DNA from: Cynocephalus volans
Lineage: Eukaryota > Chordata > Mammalia > Dermoptera > Cynocephalidae
Direction of reading: 5' to 3'
Length of the DNA: 64,000 bases
Assembly (NCBI RefSeq): GCF_027409185.1
Contig: NC_084463.1
Coordinates: forward strand, 72,153,852 to 72,217,851
The notes below the pieces were generated by a model. The model was not told where the DNA came from and made no database searches. It saw only the letters and a program-made list of their open reading frames with translations. Shown piece after piece: positions 20,801 through 32,647 of the stretch. Numbering within the stretch: position 1 is the stretch's first letter; each line of letters opens with the position of its first letter. The translations under genes were made by a program, and so were the position numbers.

Positions 20801-21692
20801 TTCCCCTCAATACTGCTTTTGCAGTATCCCACAGGTTTTGGTATGATGTATCATTGTTTTCATTAGTTTCAATAAATTTTTTGATTTCCTGCTTGATTTC
20901 TTCTTGGACCCATATGTCATTAAGTAGAATGCTGTTTAATTTCCATGTGTTTGTATAGTTTCCAGAGTTTCGTTTGTTATTAATTTCTAGTTTTAATCCA
21001 TTGTGGTCTGAGAAAATACATGGGATAATTCCAATTTTTTTGAATTTATTGAGACTTGATTTGTGACCTAATATGTGATCTATCCTGGAGAATGATCCAT
21101 GTGCTGCTGAGAAGAATGAATATTCTGAGGTTGTTGGGTGGAATGTTCTGTAGATATCTGCCAATTCCAATTGGTCTAGAGTCTTGTTTAGATCTTGTGT
21201 TTCTCTACTGATTCTTTGCCTAGATGATTTGTCTAATATTGACAGTGGGGTGTTCAGGTCCCCTGCTATTATGGTATTAGTGTCTATTTCCTTCTTTAGG
21301 TCTAATAGAGTTTGTTTTATAAATCTGGCTGCTCCAACATTGGGTGCGTATATATTTATGATTGTTATGTCTTCTTGATGGATCAGTCCTTTTATCATTA
21401 AGTAGTGTCCCTCATTGTCTCTTTTTATGGTTTTTAGTTTAAAGTCTATTTTGTCAGATATAAGAATAGCTACTCCAGCTCGTTTTTCTTTTCTGTTTGC
21501 ATGGTAAATCTTTTTCCATCCTTTCACTCTTAGTCTGTGTGAGTCTTTATGGGTGAGGTGGGTCTCTTCTAGGCAGCATATAGTTGGGTCCTCCTTTTTG
21601 ATCCAGTCAGCCAGTCTGTGTCTTTTGATTGGGGAATTTAAGCCTTTTACATTAAGAGTTGTTATTGAAAGGTGTTGATTTATTCCTAGCAT
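17863..21692 (-). pseudogene. L1 ORF2 (endonuclease-reverse transcriptase), disrupted
   Basis: Starts at ATG 21692. The endonuclease keeps Asn14, Glu43, the GDLN motif and SDH, so its catalytic set looks complete. The frame is lost in an A-run near 20545 and resumes for the reverse transcriptase, which keeps FADD in its active site. There is then a TAA at 19556-19558, a second A-run frameshift near 19100, a TAA at 19015-19017, and a TGA replacing the first Trp codon after CW at 18295-18297 in the C-terminal cysteine-rich region. The last open segment ends at 17863. With two frameshifts and three nonsense codons it should make no full ORF2p. An assembly error could explain the A-run shifts but not the nonsense codons. 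Confidence 0.9.
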
Positions 21693-21835
21693 TTTATTGG
21701 TTGTTTGGTTGTCTTAGGTGTCTTTTGTTCCTTGCTTTCTGATTTACTGTTTGGTTTCTGTGTTTGTTGGTTCCTTAGGTTGTAGATAGAGTTTTGTTTG
21801 CTTGTTTTCTCTTCATGAATGCCATTTGTATTATA

Positions 21836-22858
21836 CTAGTGGGTATTGATTTTTCTTGGGTTTTTATGGCAGTGGTAGTTATTTTTCAGGAACCAAACCC
21901 AGTACTCCCTTGAGGATTTCTTGTAAGGGTGGTCTGTGGTAGTGAACTCTCGCAGTTTTTGTTTGTCTGAGAAATATACTATTTGCCCTTCATTTCGGAA
22001 GGATAGCCTTGCAGGGTAGAGTATTCTTGGCTGGCAATCTTTGTCTTTTAGTTTTTTGAAAATATCATCCCATTCCTTTCTAGCTTTTAGGGTTTGTGAT
22101 GAAAAGTCTGATGTTAGCCTGATTGGGGCTCCCTTACAGGTGATTTGACGCTTCTCTCTTGCAGCTTTTAAGATTCTCTCTTTGTCTCTGAGTTTTGCCA
22201 ACTTGACTATGACATGTCTTGGAGAAGGTCTTTTTGGGGTGAATACGTTTGGAGATCGTTGAGCTTCCTGGATCTGAAGATCTGTGATTTTTCCTATACC
22301 TGGGAAGTTTTCTGCCACTATTTTGTTGAATATGTTTTCAATGGAATCTCCATTTTCCTCCCCTTCTGCAATACCCATGACTTGGATATTTGAGTGCTTA
22401 AGGTTGTCTGATATCTCTCTCAGATTTTCTTCCATGTCCTTGATTCTTTTTTCTTTCTTTTTGTCTGCTTGTGTTATTTCAAACAGCCCATCTTCAAGTT
22501 CAGAGGTTCTCTCTTCAACTTCGACAAGCCTGCTGGTTAAACTCTCCGTTGTGTTTTTTATTTCGCTGAATAACTTCTTCAGTTCAGCAAGTTCTGCTAC
22601 ATTTTTTTTCAGGACATTGATTTCCTTGTACATTTCCTCTTTCAGATCCTGTACACTTTTCCTCATTTCATCATGATGTCTAGCTGAGTTTTCTTGTATC
22701 TCATTCAGTTTCCTTAGAATTATCACTCGGAATTCCTTGTCAGTTATTTCAATGGCTTCTTGTTCTATAGGATCTAGAGTTTGAAATTTATTAACTTTTG
22801 GTGGTGTACTTTCTTGATTTTTTGTATTTCTGGTGTCTTTTTTTTGGTGTTTATTCAT
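21836..22858 (-). CDS. L1 ORF1 protein, apparently intact
   Basis: Starts at ATG 22858 (MNKHQKKD) and runs 340 residues, close to the 338 of human ORF1p. An upstream in-frame GTG at 22876 is not needed. The N-terminal half is strongly charged with heptad spacing (coiled coil, roughly residues 45-150, the trimerisation region). The RRM-like and C-terminal nucleic-acid-binding parts follow, with the recognisable PRHVIVKL and ARKEWDDIF segments. In the family it coats L1 RNA and is a chaperone. No stop or frameshift is seen. ORF2 begins 143 nt downstream. Confidence 0.9.
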   Translation of the reverse strand: MNKHQKKDTRNTKNQESTPPKVNKFQTLDPIEQEAIEITDKEFRVIILRKLNEIQENSARHHDEMRKSVQDLKEEMYKEINVLKKNVAELAELKKLFSEIKNTTESLTSRLVEVEERTSELEDGLFEITQADKKKEKRIKDMEENLREISDNLKHSNIQVMGIAEGEENGDSIENIFNKIVAENFPGIGKITDLQIQEAQRSPNVFTPKRPSPRHVIVKLAKLRDKERILKAAREKRQITCKGAPIRLTSDFSSQTLKARKEWDDIFKKLKDKDCQPRILYPARLSFRNEGQIVYFSDKQKLREFTTTDHPYKKSSREYWVWFLKNNYHCHKNPRKINTH

Positions 22859-24282
22859 TGTGGCAGGGGGTTTCACAGACCACCGGTTTGAGACTAATGA
22901 CTAACTAGGATGTTGCTGTGGTTGCCAATTTCATATGGCTCCCTCCGTGACTGCTCAGTTGGCCTCTAGTGCCTTGTGTGTGTGGTTGCCTCGGGTCTTG
23001 GGTTTCTTTGGGGAGCCACCTTTCCGGTCAGCTTGGACTCTGCTGGGCTGGTGGATCACGTAGCACAGGGTGTGTGATCTCTGTTGAGCTTTCACTTCCT
23101 GTGCAGGACTTCTCCCTGTTCCGTGTGCTCTGGCCCAGGCTGTTGGATCGTGCAGTGGGGACCCCACAGGGTGTGTGGTTTCTGTTGAGTCTCCGCCTCC
23201 CTGGCCCCACGTCTCCCCACTCTGTGTGCACTGTGCTGGGCTGGGGGTGTCTTCTGCGCCCCTCGTCTATCAGCTGGGCCTTCAAGACCCTGCTCGGCAC
23301 CGCCTCGCCCAGGAAGTCTACCAGGTTTCTGCTAGGCACAGACGACCGGTCTCTCTGGGTGCCTTTGTAGCACTGTGTAGATCTTTCTCGGGTCTTGTTC
23401 ACCTTTGTATCACCCCGGCATAGACCGAATCTTGCGCCCACCTGCAGCTTGCTCTCCGGCAGGTTCAAGTGGACCTGGGAACTCTCCTACCACACTATTC
23501 CCAACCAGAAATTGGTTAGGCTTTTTTTCCGAACTGGTGGCCGCAGAGATGGTAACTGCCTCCCAGTAACGGGAAGTTTACCGGGGGCCGGAGTCCAGGG
23601 TGTGGTGGAGTGACAGTCGGCCCGCCCGTACTTCCTTGCCCTCCCGACACTGGCTGGGGACGCCCCACGCCACCAGCCCCGCCAGAGAACCGTGGAGGGA
23701 GTGGGAGGGGAGGCCGGCCCGCAGGCTCCGGAAAGCCCCACACCGGGCCAAGCAGGTGGGAAGGCTCAGTGATGGCCGAGCCGGGCAGAGCTGCCAGCAC
23801 CTGGGAAAATGGAGGCAGGAGGGGCGGTGAGTGGCTTGGTGATGCAGGCGGGATCCAGGTGGGCATAATCCCCCCGAACAGAGTTGGGCCAGGGGTCACT
23901 CACAGGGTTGTGCCAGGTCGGGTGCTCACTCTCTGTCTGTGGTTTGTCGCCTTCCCTGTTCACGGCCGCTGCCGCCTCGGGCTGTTCAGTCGCGGTGCGG
24001 CTCGGGCGCTCCCAGGAATCTTCTTTAATGCCGGCCTGAAACCTCGAATCCTGAATAGGGCAGCTGGCCGCCTTCAGCGCGGCCCCGGCCTCCGGGATCC
24101 TGTCTGCATCCACAGCAGCCCTGGCGCTGTGTTCCCTGTTTCGAGACTTGCTTTTGCAGCTAAGAAACAGTTCTTTTCCTGCTCCACACTTCAAAGCTGT
24201 TGCCTGTAAATGAGGCAGCCTCTCCTGCTGGGGGCAAAATGGTGTTCAGCCCCCACGACCGGCCAGCAGCTGCGGTCCTCCC
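22859..24282 (-). promoter_or_regulatory. L1 5' UTR and internal promoter
   Basis: About 1.4 kb before ORF1, GC- and CpG-rich in its distal 1.2 kb, unlike the AT-rich surroundings. L1 5' UTRs carry an internal RNA polymerase II promoter; activity here is inferred. Open frames on either strand in this block are by-products of high GC. Confidence 0.8.
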
Positions 24283-24302
24283 TTGAAGACAGGAAAATCT
24301 TT
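24283..24302. repeat. Target-site duplication of the full-length L1 (5' side)
   Basis: Perfect match to 17567-17586, marking the 5' boundary of the L1. Confidence 0.9.
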
Positions 24303-25907
24303 AGGTACAGAACTCACAAGATCAGATCTGTTTTCTAGGAACTCAACTAAAATGTCAGTATTTTGAATTATGAACTCTCCTCTCCATAATACTGTGAGAA
24401 AAGATCAGTGCTAGTGGACAAGACTATAAAAAATATTTACTAAGATAGGAATAGCAAAGTATCATTAAAGAAAAATTTCTAATTTCCTTCACCATTTCTT
24501 TCAAGTCTATTTGCAACATATTTTTAGAAGAGGAAGTTAATATTCAGATATTTTATTAACAATGAATTCTTTATAAATAAATCTAGAGGATGACAATTTA
24601 TTCTGAAAACTACACAGGAAACATGATTTGACCATTTTTCTCAGTCATTCAACAAGGATTCATTGAGCCAGGAACTTGGGCAGTAAAGAAAGATACAAAG
24701 ATGGAAAATATGTAGAATCCACCTTCAGGAATCTCTAAATCTGATGAATAGAGTAAGAAATAACAATAATATATTTTAAGAATTATAATAACTGTAGAGG
24801 CCTTGCAGGTGTGGCTGCTGTGCGACATTTGTGTCATTAGGTGGCAGAGAGAAGTTATGTCTACACTCTGTTCTAAACCGGGAACATTTGAAAGACACCT
24901 GACAATTGTCTGACACCTGACAATGCTCTAGCACGGTGATGTGTATTTGTGGGCAACCTGAAGCCTAGCATCTAAAAGTTGTCTTTTCCTAGCAGGAAAA
25001 GACATTTTCACAGCAGGAGGTAGAAGTGAGTCAGGGCGGTGATGAGTGGAAGAGGAAAGGAGGCAACTGGTAACCTGGAAAGTTCCTGCATGAGCATTGA
25101 CCAGAATGAGCAGCCCTCACAGCCTCAGCCCAGGATGAGATGCAGAGGCCAGGAAGAATGTGGGCCTTGCTCCATGCCAGGCTGGACGGCCAGTCAGAAT
25201 AGACTGCAGATACGGGCTGTGGGACCTTGGGCATCACAAGGTCCTGCCATGTCACCTCCACGTCACCTCCTCCGTGTGCACCCAGCGTGTCTGCAGCCTC
25301 ACAGCCACTCTTTCCAAGTTTTAAGCAAAAGGTGTTAAAGTGAATTGAAAGATTTATTTAATGGACTTTTCTTCAAGAAAATTATTTCTTTCTGTGTTGG
25401 CAAAATTTGAGAATAAATTAGTCTTGAATTGAAAAAAAAAGTATAATGGAGGATTATACAATGTGAGGAGAATGTCCTAACATTGGGATTCTGTAAGTTA
25501 TTTTAATAAGTTTCTGAGCTACATTCTACCAATTCTAACATGCCACAAGTAACACATGAGTCCAAAACTCCAATTTGATCATGCAGTGTTTTGGATCAGT
25601 AAGCTTTGGAACTCACCACCAGCCTGGCCAAAACTTTTTTAGAACTGTGATGTAGCCTAAGACTCTTACTGTCTAATCCTCCTTCCTTTACAGACTCCAG
25701 ACATGCAACAAGGTCTAAAGGCTCTGTACTTACCCCATTCCCTCCCACTTTATCCTTCATAGATGTTTCCCCAAAAATCTCTTGCATGTCTGATCCCATC
25801 TCAGTATCTGCTTTTGGAGAACCTGAACTAACACAAAGAATGTCTAGTTATCTATCATTGCAGAAAAACAACTTCAAATAGTGGCTCAAGACAACAATCA
25901 TTTCATT
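24303..25907. other. Intergenic, no gene; hairpin and short direct repeat inside
   Basis: No credible ORF or nameable repeat. A 13-bp direct repeat (GACACCTGACAAT at 24894-24906 and 24912-24924) precedes a perfect inverted repeat at 24981-25003. The stretch 24840-25340 is less AT-rich than its surroundings and could be a conserved non-coding segment; that is a guess. Confidence 0.4.
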
Positions 25908-25917
25908 ATATCTGATG

Positions 25918-26086
25918 TTTTTTTTTTTTTAAAGATGACTGGTGAGGGGATCTTAACCCTTGACTTGGTGTTGTCAGCACCATACTCTCCAAAGTGAACT
26001 AACTGGCCATCCTATATAGGGATCCGAACCCGTGGCCTTGGTGTTATCAGCACTGCACTCTCCCGAGTGAGCCACGGGCCGGCCCC
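25918..26086 (-). mobile_element. CYN-type tRNA SINE, dimeric
   Basis: On the minus strand it begins GGGGCCGGCCCGTGGCTCAC, has a B box GGGTTCGGATCCC, then TATATAGGATGGCC, a second tRNA-like unit, and an A tail. It is flanked by ATATCTGATG at 25908-25917 and 26087-26096. This structure matches the SINEs described from colugos. Confidence 0.85.
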
Positions 26087-26096
26087 ATATCTGATG

Positions 26097-28130
26097 ATTT
26101 TGTGGGTCAGGAATTCAGGCAAGTCTTCCCTGGGTGATTCTTTTGTTCCATGGGACAGATGGGCTGGTTTGGAAGGTTCGAGGTGGCTTCACTCACATAT
26201 CTGCTACATTACTGTAGATGGCCAAAAATCTGGACTCAGCTGGGACTGTCAACCACATTGCCTACACATGGGATCTCCAGCCTGGAGGTCTTATTTTAAG
26301 TTGCATGGCTTTTTAGACCTAGCCTTAGAAGTCATGTAGCAACATTTTTGTCATGCTCTACTGGTAAAAAAATAATCACAAATACACCCAGAGCTAAAAT
26401 GAGGCAATATACATCCACACCTTGAAGCCAAGAATGCCAAAGAATTTGCAGCTATGTTTCTAAATTGCCACGTGGTGTCACCCTTCCCCTTACAAAACCA
26501 TCCCCTTACACAATCATATTTATTGATTCTAACCAAAAGTATACCAGCTAAAACAAAAATGCTGTATGGATCCACAAATACAAGTCCTAGTTTGTACTCT
26601 TTTTTGTCATCACATCACAGCCCTATTGTTAATGCCCCAACAGATGAAAAGAGAACTCAGAGCTAGTACCATACTGTTCAGATGACATGAATCAGTATAC
26701 CATGACCCATGACCCTGATGATCACAACCGTTTCTTTGGGGGTAAATTTTATATTATCTACAACTATAGAAAGTTGTAATGTAACATGACCCCTGGCCAC
26801 TGATTCACTGACCATTTTAAGTGTGTGAAAGTTACTCCTTTCATTACTAGCAATCATAAAGAGGATGGTGAATTGCACTTTGGCCTGACCTCCTTCTAAA
26901 AGACACCTGTGATCCACTGTTGCCTTTTGCAACTTTAATTGGTGAAGAAACATGGAGTTAGGATTACCAAAGGATAATTAGTTAAATTTTGAAGGACCAA
27001 CACAGTCTTTTTTCCTTGTTATCTTTTGCTGAGGCATCTTCATAAGGATTCAGCACTTCAGGGCCAAGAAGCAGTGATTTTCTCTGGTTACAAAGTAAGG
27101 GTGGATTTGCCATTTTAGGCATTGATAATGGTAAATGCCAAGTTTGATTTGTTTGCATGTGTACGTGCTAAACATTCACTTGAAAGAAACTTTGATAACT
27201 ACCTTGTCATCATAGGAATGCACTTGACAGGTTTCTTTTTCCTGTCTCTCAAATTAGAAAGTTTCCCTACCTTTGAATAAAAATAAGCAACTATATAGAA
27301 AAGTTTGGGAAACTTAAATATAGATTTAAATTTTCTTCAAACTTAATACCTGACTGTACTTTTTCAGTAATCAATAACCAGATCACGTCAGTCAGGGAAG
27401 ACTCTACTTCAAAGAAAACACATTACAATCTCTTAATCTAAGCAATCATTCTGTTATAGAAAATACGATTAATGCAATATATTTTTTTTCAGGTTTCTCC
27501 TTCTCCCCCATAATATTGATATGAAAACTGGAGTTCTTGGCACGAAAGGCAGAGTCTATGTCCAAATTATTCAGTTAGAAACTTAATGCTTAGCACAGTC
27601 AATAGCACATAAAAGTTGTCCAAGAAATATTTGCTGAATGGTTAATTGAATGAACAAATAAATGAATGAATATTTATTTGAGTTAATTAACTCAATTAAA
27701 ATTTTCATTTTACATATCTTCCAGAAATGGTGTTATAAACAAAAATTGATAAGCAAGATAGAGGCTAATTAAATTTGAAATAGCTAAATGGTTTCTCTTC
27801 AGTTTGTTAAGGACTGATACTTAGAGAAATGTTAATTATAATTTCATTAGGACTAATTTCCTTTCAACTTCATTCCTTACATGGTCGTATCAGACAATTA
27901 GGCCTAAAATCCTGGTTATCTTAATAACCATTATGTCACTAACAACAATTAAAAGGTATCACCTTAATTACTTTCAGGCAGGGAATTTATCTGTTTTTTT
28001 CAATACCTAGAAGAGCATGTGGTACAGAGTAGGCACCCATTAAATATTTGCTGTATGAAGGAATTAATTAAAATAAATTCCATTTCTCAACGGTAGTACA
28101 TGGCAAAGAATGTGCAACCATCTCCAATCC
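26097..28130. other. Intergenic, nothing recognised
   Basis: AT-rich sequence without a credible ORF; an L2- or MIR-tail-like piece lies near 27590-27665 and another near 27995-28070. Confidence 0.4.
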
Positions 28131-28149
28131 ACCCTACATGCTTATGTTC

Positions 28150-28265
28150 TAATCGTTATAGCAACCGTGAAAGGTAGGTATTATTTCGTTCACTTCATAA
28201 ATGAGAAAATTTTCACAGCTAGTATGTGATGGCACTTGGATTTGAAGCCATGTTTGTATGTTTCC
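28150..28265 (-). repeat. MIR fragment (antisense)
   Basis: aaaggtaggtattatttcg, ataaatgagaaaatttt and cacagctagtatgtgatgg fit the reversed MIR core. Confidence 0.5.
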
Positions 28266-28926
28266 AAAGTCTTTTTTTACTGCTTCTCCAGCAAGATAAT
28301 ATTAAGGATATATACAAAACAAAAGCAAACAAAAATGACTGGATATCTAACTCTGTGACTGGACTTGGCCATTTGTCTCACATTTGTCCCTGAAAGCCAT
28401 GTTGATTATCATCTTGCTTTTTGGCTACAAATTCTTCCCCTTCAGGTTTTTCCATCAATTAACACAAAAACTACCCCATTCCCTCTTCATCCTGAGCTTC
28501 CTTTCTTTTCACGAACCAGACAATTGTTCAGCAACCAAATACATAGCCAGTCCTTGGTTCTTTAAACGAAGACTACTCACTGAATTAACCACACAGACTT
28601 CAGCTTCAGGCCAATTTTCCCTTATAATCTAATCACTTTTTCTGCTGCTATGTATTCAAAGAATGCAGAATAGTTTAATACTAGCCTAACAATCAAAATT
28701 CTTTTCTACCCCCAAATCCTAAAGATATTCCATATTTTCTTCTAACAGTTTTAATCTTTCATATTTAAGTCCTTACTTATTTTTATAATTTTGCATGTTC
28801 TTGTACCAGTACCACATTTTTTATCTGCTATGGCTGGGTAATATTTCTGAATATCTAATAATTGCCTCTCAAAAACAAAGTGAATCTGTGCCCTTTTTTC
28901 TTCTCTTTTTCATGATTGTCTTAGTC

Positions 28927-29142
28927 CAGGGGTCAGGGAACTACAGTCCATGGTCCAAACTCTATTCACTGACTATTTCTGTAAGTAAAGTTTTATTGAA
29001 ACACAAAGACTCTCATTTACTTACATATAGTCTCTGGCTTCTTTTGAGTGCTACAAAGGCAAAGCTAAGTAGTTACATTCAGCAGCTAAAGCCTAAAATG
29101 TTTAGTATTTGGTCTTTTACAGAAAAAGTGTACCAACCCCTG
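28927..29142 (+). mobile_element. hAT-type MITE
   Basis: Begins ccaggggtcagggaactac and ends gtaccaacccctgg, an inverted repeat with the aaagttttattgaaacac core. Same family as 4608-4822. Confidence 0.7.
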
Positions 29143-29647
29143 GTCTTAGTTACTCATGGACATGTATTCTTTTACATAAATTTCAGAATCATTTTGTAAA
29201 TATTCCCAGTTCCAAATTCTTGATTGCAAGGAAAAGAAGCTGATTCTAACTTAATGCAGAAATGGAATTACTGAAAAAGACACCAGGGAGCTCACAGAAT
29301 CAGGAAGAAGCCTAGAGAAACAGGCTCAGAAAATGAGCAGGAACCAAGGGAGGCCTGGCAACAGACCTGGCTACACTGCAGGGAGAACTTGCTTGGGATG
29401 CTACCGTGGATGCTGCCACAGAGAAAATTCTCCCAAATTGTCCCTGCATCACTTCAGATTCACTGAAGATTCAAAGTCCAAGAAAGGAGAATCTCATGTC
29501 CAACTTAGGATGACATACTCATATCCTAGCTTCCAGAGAGCAAGAAGAAGGAATGTCTGGCTCTTCTTCCACTCCACAGAGGGAGGCACGGCCCTGCCTT
29601 CTACCAAGACTCACTCAATGAAGGGTTCATTCAAATTATGAGGGCAG

Positions 29648-30071
29648 TGTTACAGAATTGACTTCGACAGAGAAGCGGTCAGCACTCAGAGGGTGGGAGA
29701 GTCAGGTATTTTATTAGGCCAGCGGGCCCAGATGACCTAGTGCTTCCAAATCTAAGCCTCGAGTTTAGGTCTTACAGGGCTTATATAGGCAGACTCTTCT
29801 AGGCTCTTTTAAGTTTTGTTCTCTCAGCATTCGTGTAGCCAGTACAGTAGTCATTACGATAAGCAAGCACATTTACAAAAGTGGGAGTAGAGCAGTTGAT
29901 TATCAGTAAAGCTGATAGAATAAGCAGGTTCTGTTCTAAAGGCAAAACAAGCTACTAAAAGAATTAATTTTGTATTTTTCCAACAGCAGGATCTCCCCAA
30001 AGACAGCCATGACTTTACTTGCATAGTATTAAATTTGGGAAAAATGGTTGTCTTTAAATACCACCTTCTCA
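29648..30071 (-). mobile_element. Solo LTR, family D (antisense)
   Basis: Minus strand: starts TGAGAAGGTGGTATTTAAAG, TATA box in cctatataagccc near 29790, polyadenylation signal in ctaataaaatacc near 29715, ends TTCTGTAACA. About 424 bp. No clear target duplication. Confidence 0.6.
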
Positions 30072-30079
30072 TTCACGAT

Positions 30080-31340
30080 GATGACTTATTTTATTATTAA
30101 TTCAGTTCTTTATGTCCTTTGGTAGAGTTTCAGAATGTTCTTCTGTGATGATCTTGTGAGTTTGTCTATTACGTCTTTGATATTTTACAGTTTTTTTTGT
30201 TGTTTTGGATGGTATCTTGTTTTTTATTATCTTCTTGATTTTATTATTGCTGGCATTAAGAAATGCTCCTGGTTGGGGCCGAGCCCGTGGCACACTAGGG
30301 AGAGTGCTGCGCTGGGAGCGCGGCGACTCTTCCGCCGCAGGTTCGGATCCTATATAGGAATGGCCCGTGCACTCACTGGCTGAGTGCTGGTCACGAAAAA
30401 GACAAAAAAAAAAAAGAAATGCTCCTGGTTTTTGTATATTGATCTTGCAATCAGCAAGCTTACAGAACTTTATTACTTACTACTTCAATGAGTTTATTGA
30501 TTTTCTTTAATTTTCTTTGTAAATGATCATAACACTTGCAAATGACAATTTCATCTCTTCCCATCTAATCCTTACATTTCTTAGTGTTCTTTCCTATCCG
30601 ATTACATTAGCCTGAACCTCCAGTGGGAAGCAGAACATTATGACAGCGAGTATTCTTCTATTGTCCCTAATCTTAAAGCAAATGCTTTTCCAGTTTTTCC
30701 AGGTAAAAATTAAATACCTTTCTTATCATATTAAGGAAATTCCTTTCTGTTTCTAATCTTCTATTGACTTAAATTATAAAAAAGTATAAAACTTCATCAA
30801 ATGCTTTTTTATTGCATTTGTTGAAATGATAGGTGTTTTCTTTAGTTTGTTAGTGTGAGAAATTACATTAAGATTTTTGTAATGTAGAATTATCTCCTTG
30901 TATTCCTTTTTTTTATTTTAACAGTTACTTGGACATATTGGTGGAGTAACTGTGTTGCTTCAACACATGCATATACTGCACAATGATTCACTTAGGGTAG
31001 ACAGCACAGTTTTGTACCTGTTAGTCCGCCCATTCTCTGCCCTCTCCCCTTCCCTCCTGGCCTCTGGTAACCATTATTCTACTCTCTACTTCTAGGAGAA
31101 CCACTTTTTTTTTTTTTAGATTCCACATATGAGTGAGATTATGCAGTACTTGTCTTTCTGTGCCTGGTTTATGTCACTTAACAATTCACGATATATTGTA
31201 TTCTTTTAATCATTACCAAATTTAGTTAGCTAATGGGTATTAGCATTTTCTTGCATCTGTGTTCAAAAGTATTGCACTACTCTTACCCCGTTTTAATATT
31301 AGGGTTATATTGGCTTTAGAAAAAGAGTTGGCGGTCTTTC
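30080..31340 (-). mobile_element. Old L1, antisense, split by a SINE
   Basis: Reads as diverged L1 ORF2 and 3' end in reverse: ctcctggtttttgtatattg, then a 3' UTR section from about 30920 with cacatatgagtgagattatg. A younger SINE interrupts it at 30275-30413. Confidence 0.7.
30275..30413 (+). mobile_element. CYN-type tRNA SINE, monomeric, young
   Basis: Begins GGGGCCGAGCCCGTGGCACAC, has B box AGGTTCGGATCC, TATATAGGAATGGCCC, a CACTGGCTGAGTGC section and a tail. It is flanked by a perfect 17-bp duplication, AAGAAATGCTCCTGGTT, at 30258-30274 and 30414-30430, so it is recent. Confidence 0.9.
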
Positions 31341-31923
31341 TTATCTTTCTGAAAGGAAGGAAATAATTAAACTAAGGTTGCAAGTCAATAAAATAGAGAA
31401 TTTTTAAAAGCAGAAATGATAACCAAAATTATAATTTGTTCTTTATAAAGTTCATAATAAATACAGAGTATAACCAGGTTGACCACACAGGAGAACTCCA
31501 GTTTACACTTAAAAGTCTTGGCACGCTTATTAATAACAGCCCCTTTCATTCTCAAAATGTCACTGCTGGGCAATAAATTATCCAACTATTGTAGGGTGAA
31601 CCTACAATAACTGACATAAGGTTTGATGCCACATGTTTGCTCTATTACTGTGGTAAATTCACTTGGTGTCTTTGAGCTTCAGGTTTCCCATCAGCAGGAT
31701 GGAAATTGTAACATCTGCCTCTCTGGGTAACTTGAAAAACAAGTGAACAAAGCAAGTAAATTGTTAAATTCTTTTAAAAATTAGTTGATTCCAGCTCTGA
31801 CCATCCCCAGCAATCCACAGATTAGAGCAAAGGTCCCAGCACCCATGTTCAACAACCCCAACAGAATTTCAAAGCCATCTTAACTAGAGGCAGGAAAATA
31901 GGCCCAGCCCCCACCCCTCTCCC

Positions 31924-32643
31924 TGATACAGGATGTGCTCAGTTTTCCTGGGCTCAGGTTTCAGGACATGCCTCTGGATTTCCAGCTGCTCCCTGAGGTC
32001 TCAGGCCCCCTCCTCTGAGCTCTCCTCTGGAGGAAAGTAATCATTACCAGTCAGACCTATTCTTAGCACCAACATGGGGAAAATGACACAACAGGGGGCT
32101 GGCTTATGCAATTCAGTGGCTGGGCATGCTCAGTAGAGAGCACAGAACATTCTAATGCATACAACTGGGAACCACCCCCTTTACTGAATATTCACTAGAT
32201 AGAAAAATTATAAAAGTCAAATCCCAGCCAAAGACAGGGTGGTTTCTACTCACTTTCCTGGTGGCAACTGCACTTTACTGGCTGAGGTGTGTATAATTTA
32301 CTTTGTATCTAACTTACTCTCAGTAAGTAGCGGCTCATTCTCTTGAGCCAGCTTGCACTTTGTACTGAACTTTAAGTATGTTTTTCTTGCTTTTGTGTTA
32401 GACTTGATGTCTGTTCTGAACTTACTTTTGAGTTAAACTTGGTATGGGCCCTGCCAGTCTCTGGAGCATGCCACATTCTCTTCATGGAGCCTGTATTTCT
32501 TATCTATTTTATTAAACTTGTTCTCACTTTCTACTGTGACTCTGCCCTTGAATTCTTTCCTGTGACGGAGTCGAGAACCTGGTAAGAGGACGCGGTGGGT
32601 TGAGGCCGACTGTCAGACCCCCCACACCCTACCTCTGACACCA
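31924..32643 (+). mobile_element. Solo LTR, family B, 720 bp
   Basis: Starts TGATACAGGATGTGCTCAG and ends GACACCA, flanked by TCCC at 31920-31923 and 32644-32647. It shows a TATA-like element in attataaaag near 32210 and tattaaacttgttctcac near the R-U5 boundary. Copies or pieces lie at 53240-54051 and 16010-16378. Confidence 0.8.
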
Positions 32644-32647
32644 TCCC

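Larger units (their letters stand above)
17587..24282 (-). mobile_element. Full-length L1 retrotransposon
   Basis: A 6.7-kb LINE-1 on the minus strand with GC-rich 5' UTR (22859-24282), ORF1 (21836-22858), ORF2 (17863-21692, broken), a 3' UTR holding an (AC)n tract, and a poly(A) tail seen as the T run from about 17585. It is flanked by a perfect duplication of about 20 bp (17567-17586 and 24283-24302), the signature of target-primed insertion. The 5' junction lies at the promoter end, so it is not 5'-truncated. The 3' end is very like the copies at 45193 and 55755, so this lineage was recently active. Confidence 0.95.

Noticed and set aside
23028-24209. Several 120-200 residue frames on both strands
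   Set aside because: All lie in the GC-rich 5' UTR of the full-length L1, where stops are rare; no protein family is recognised.
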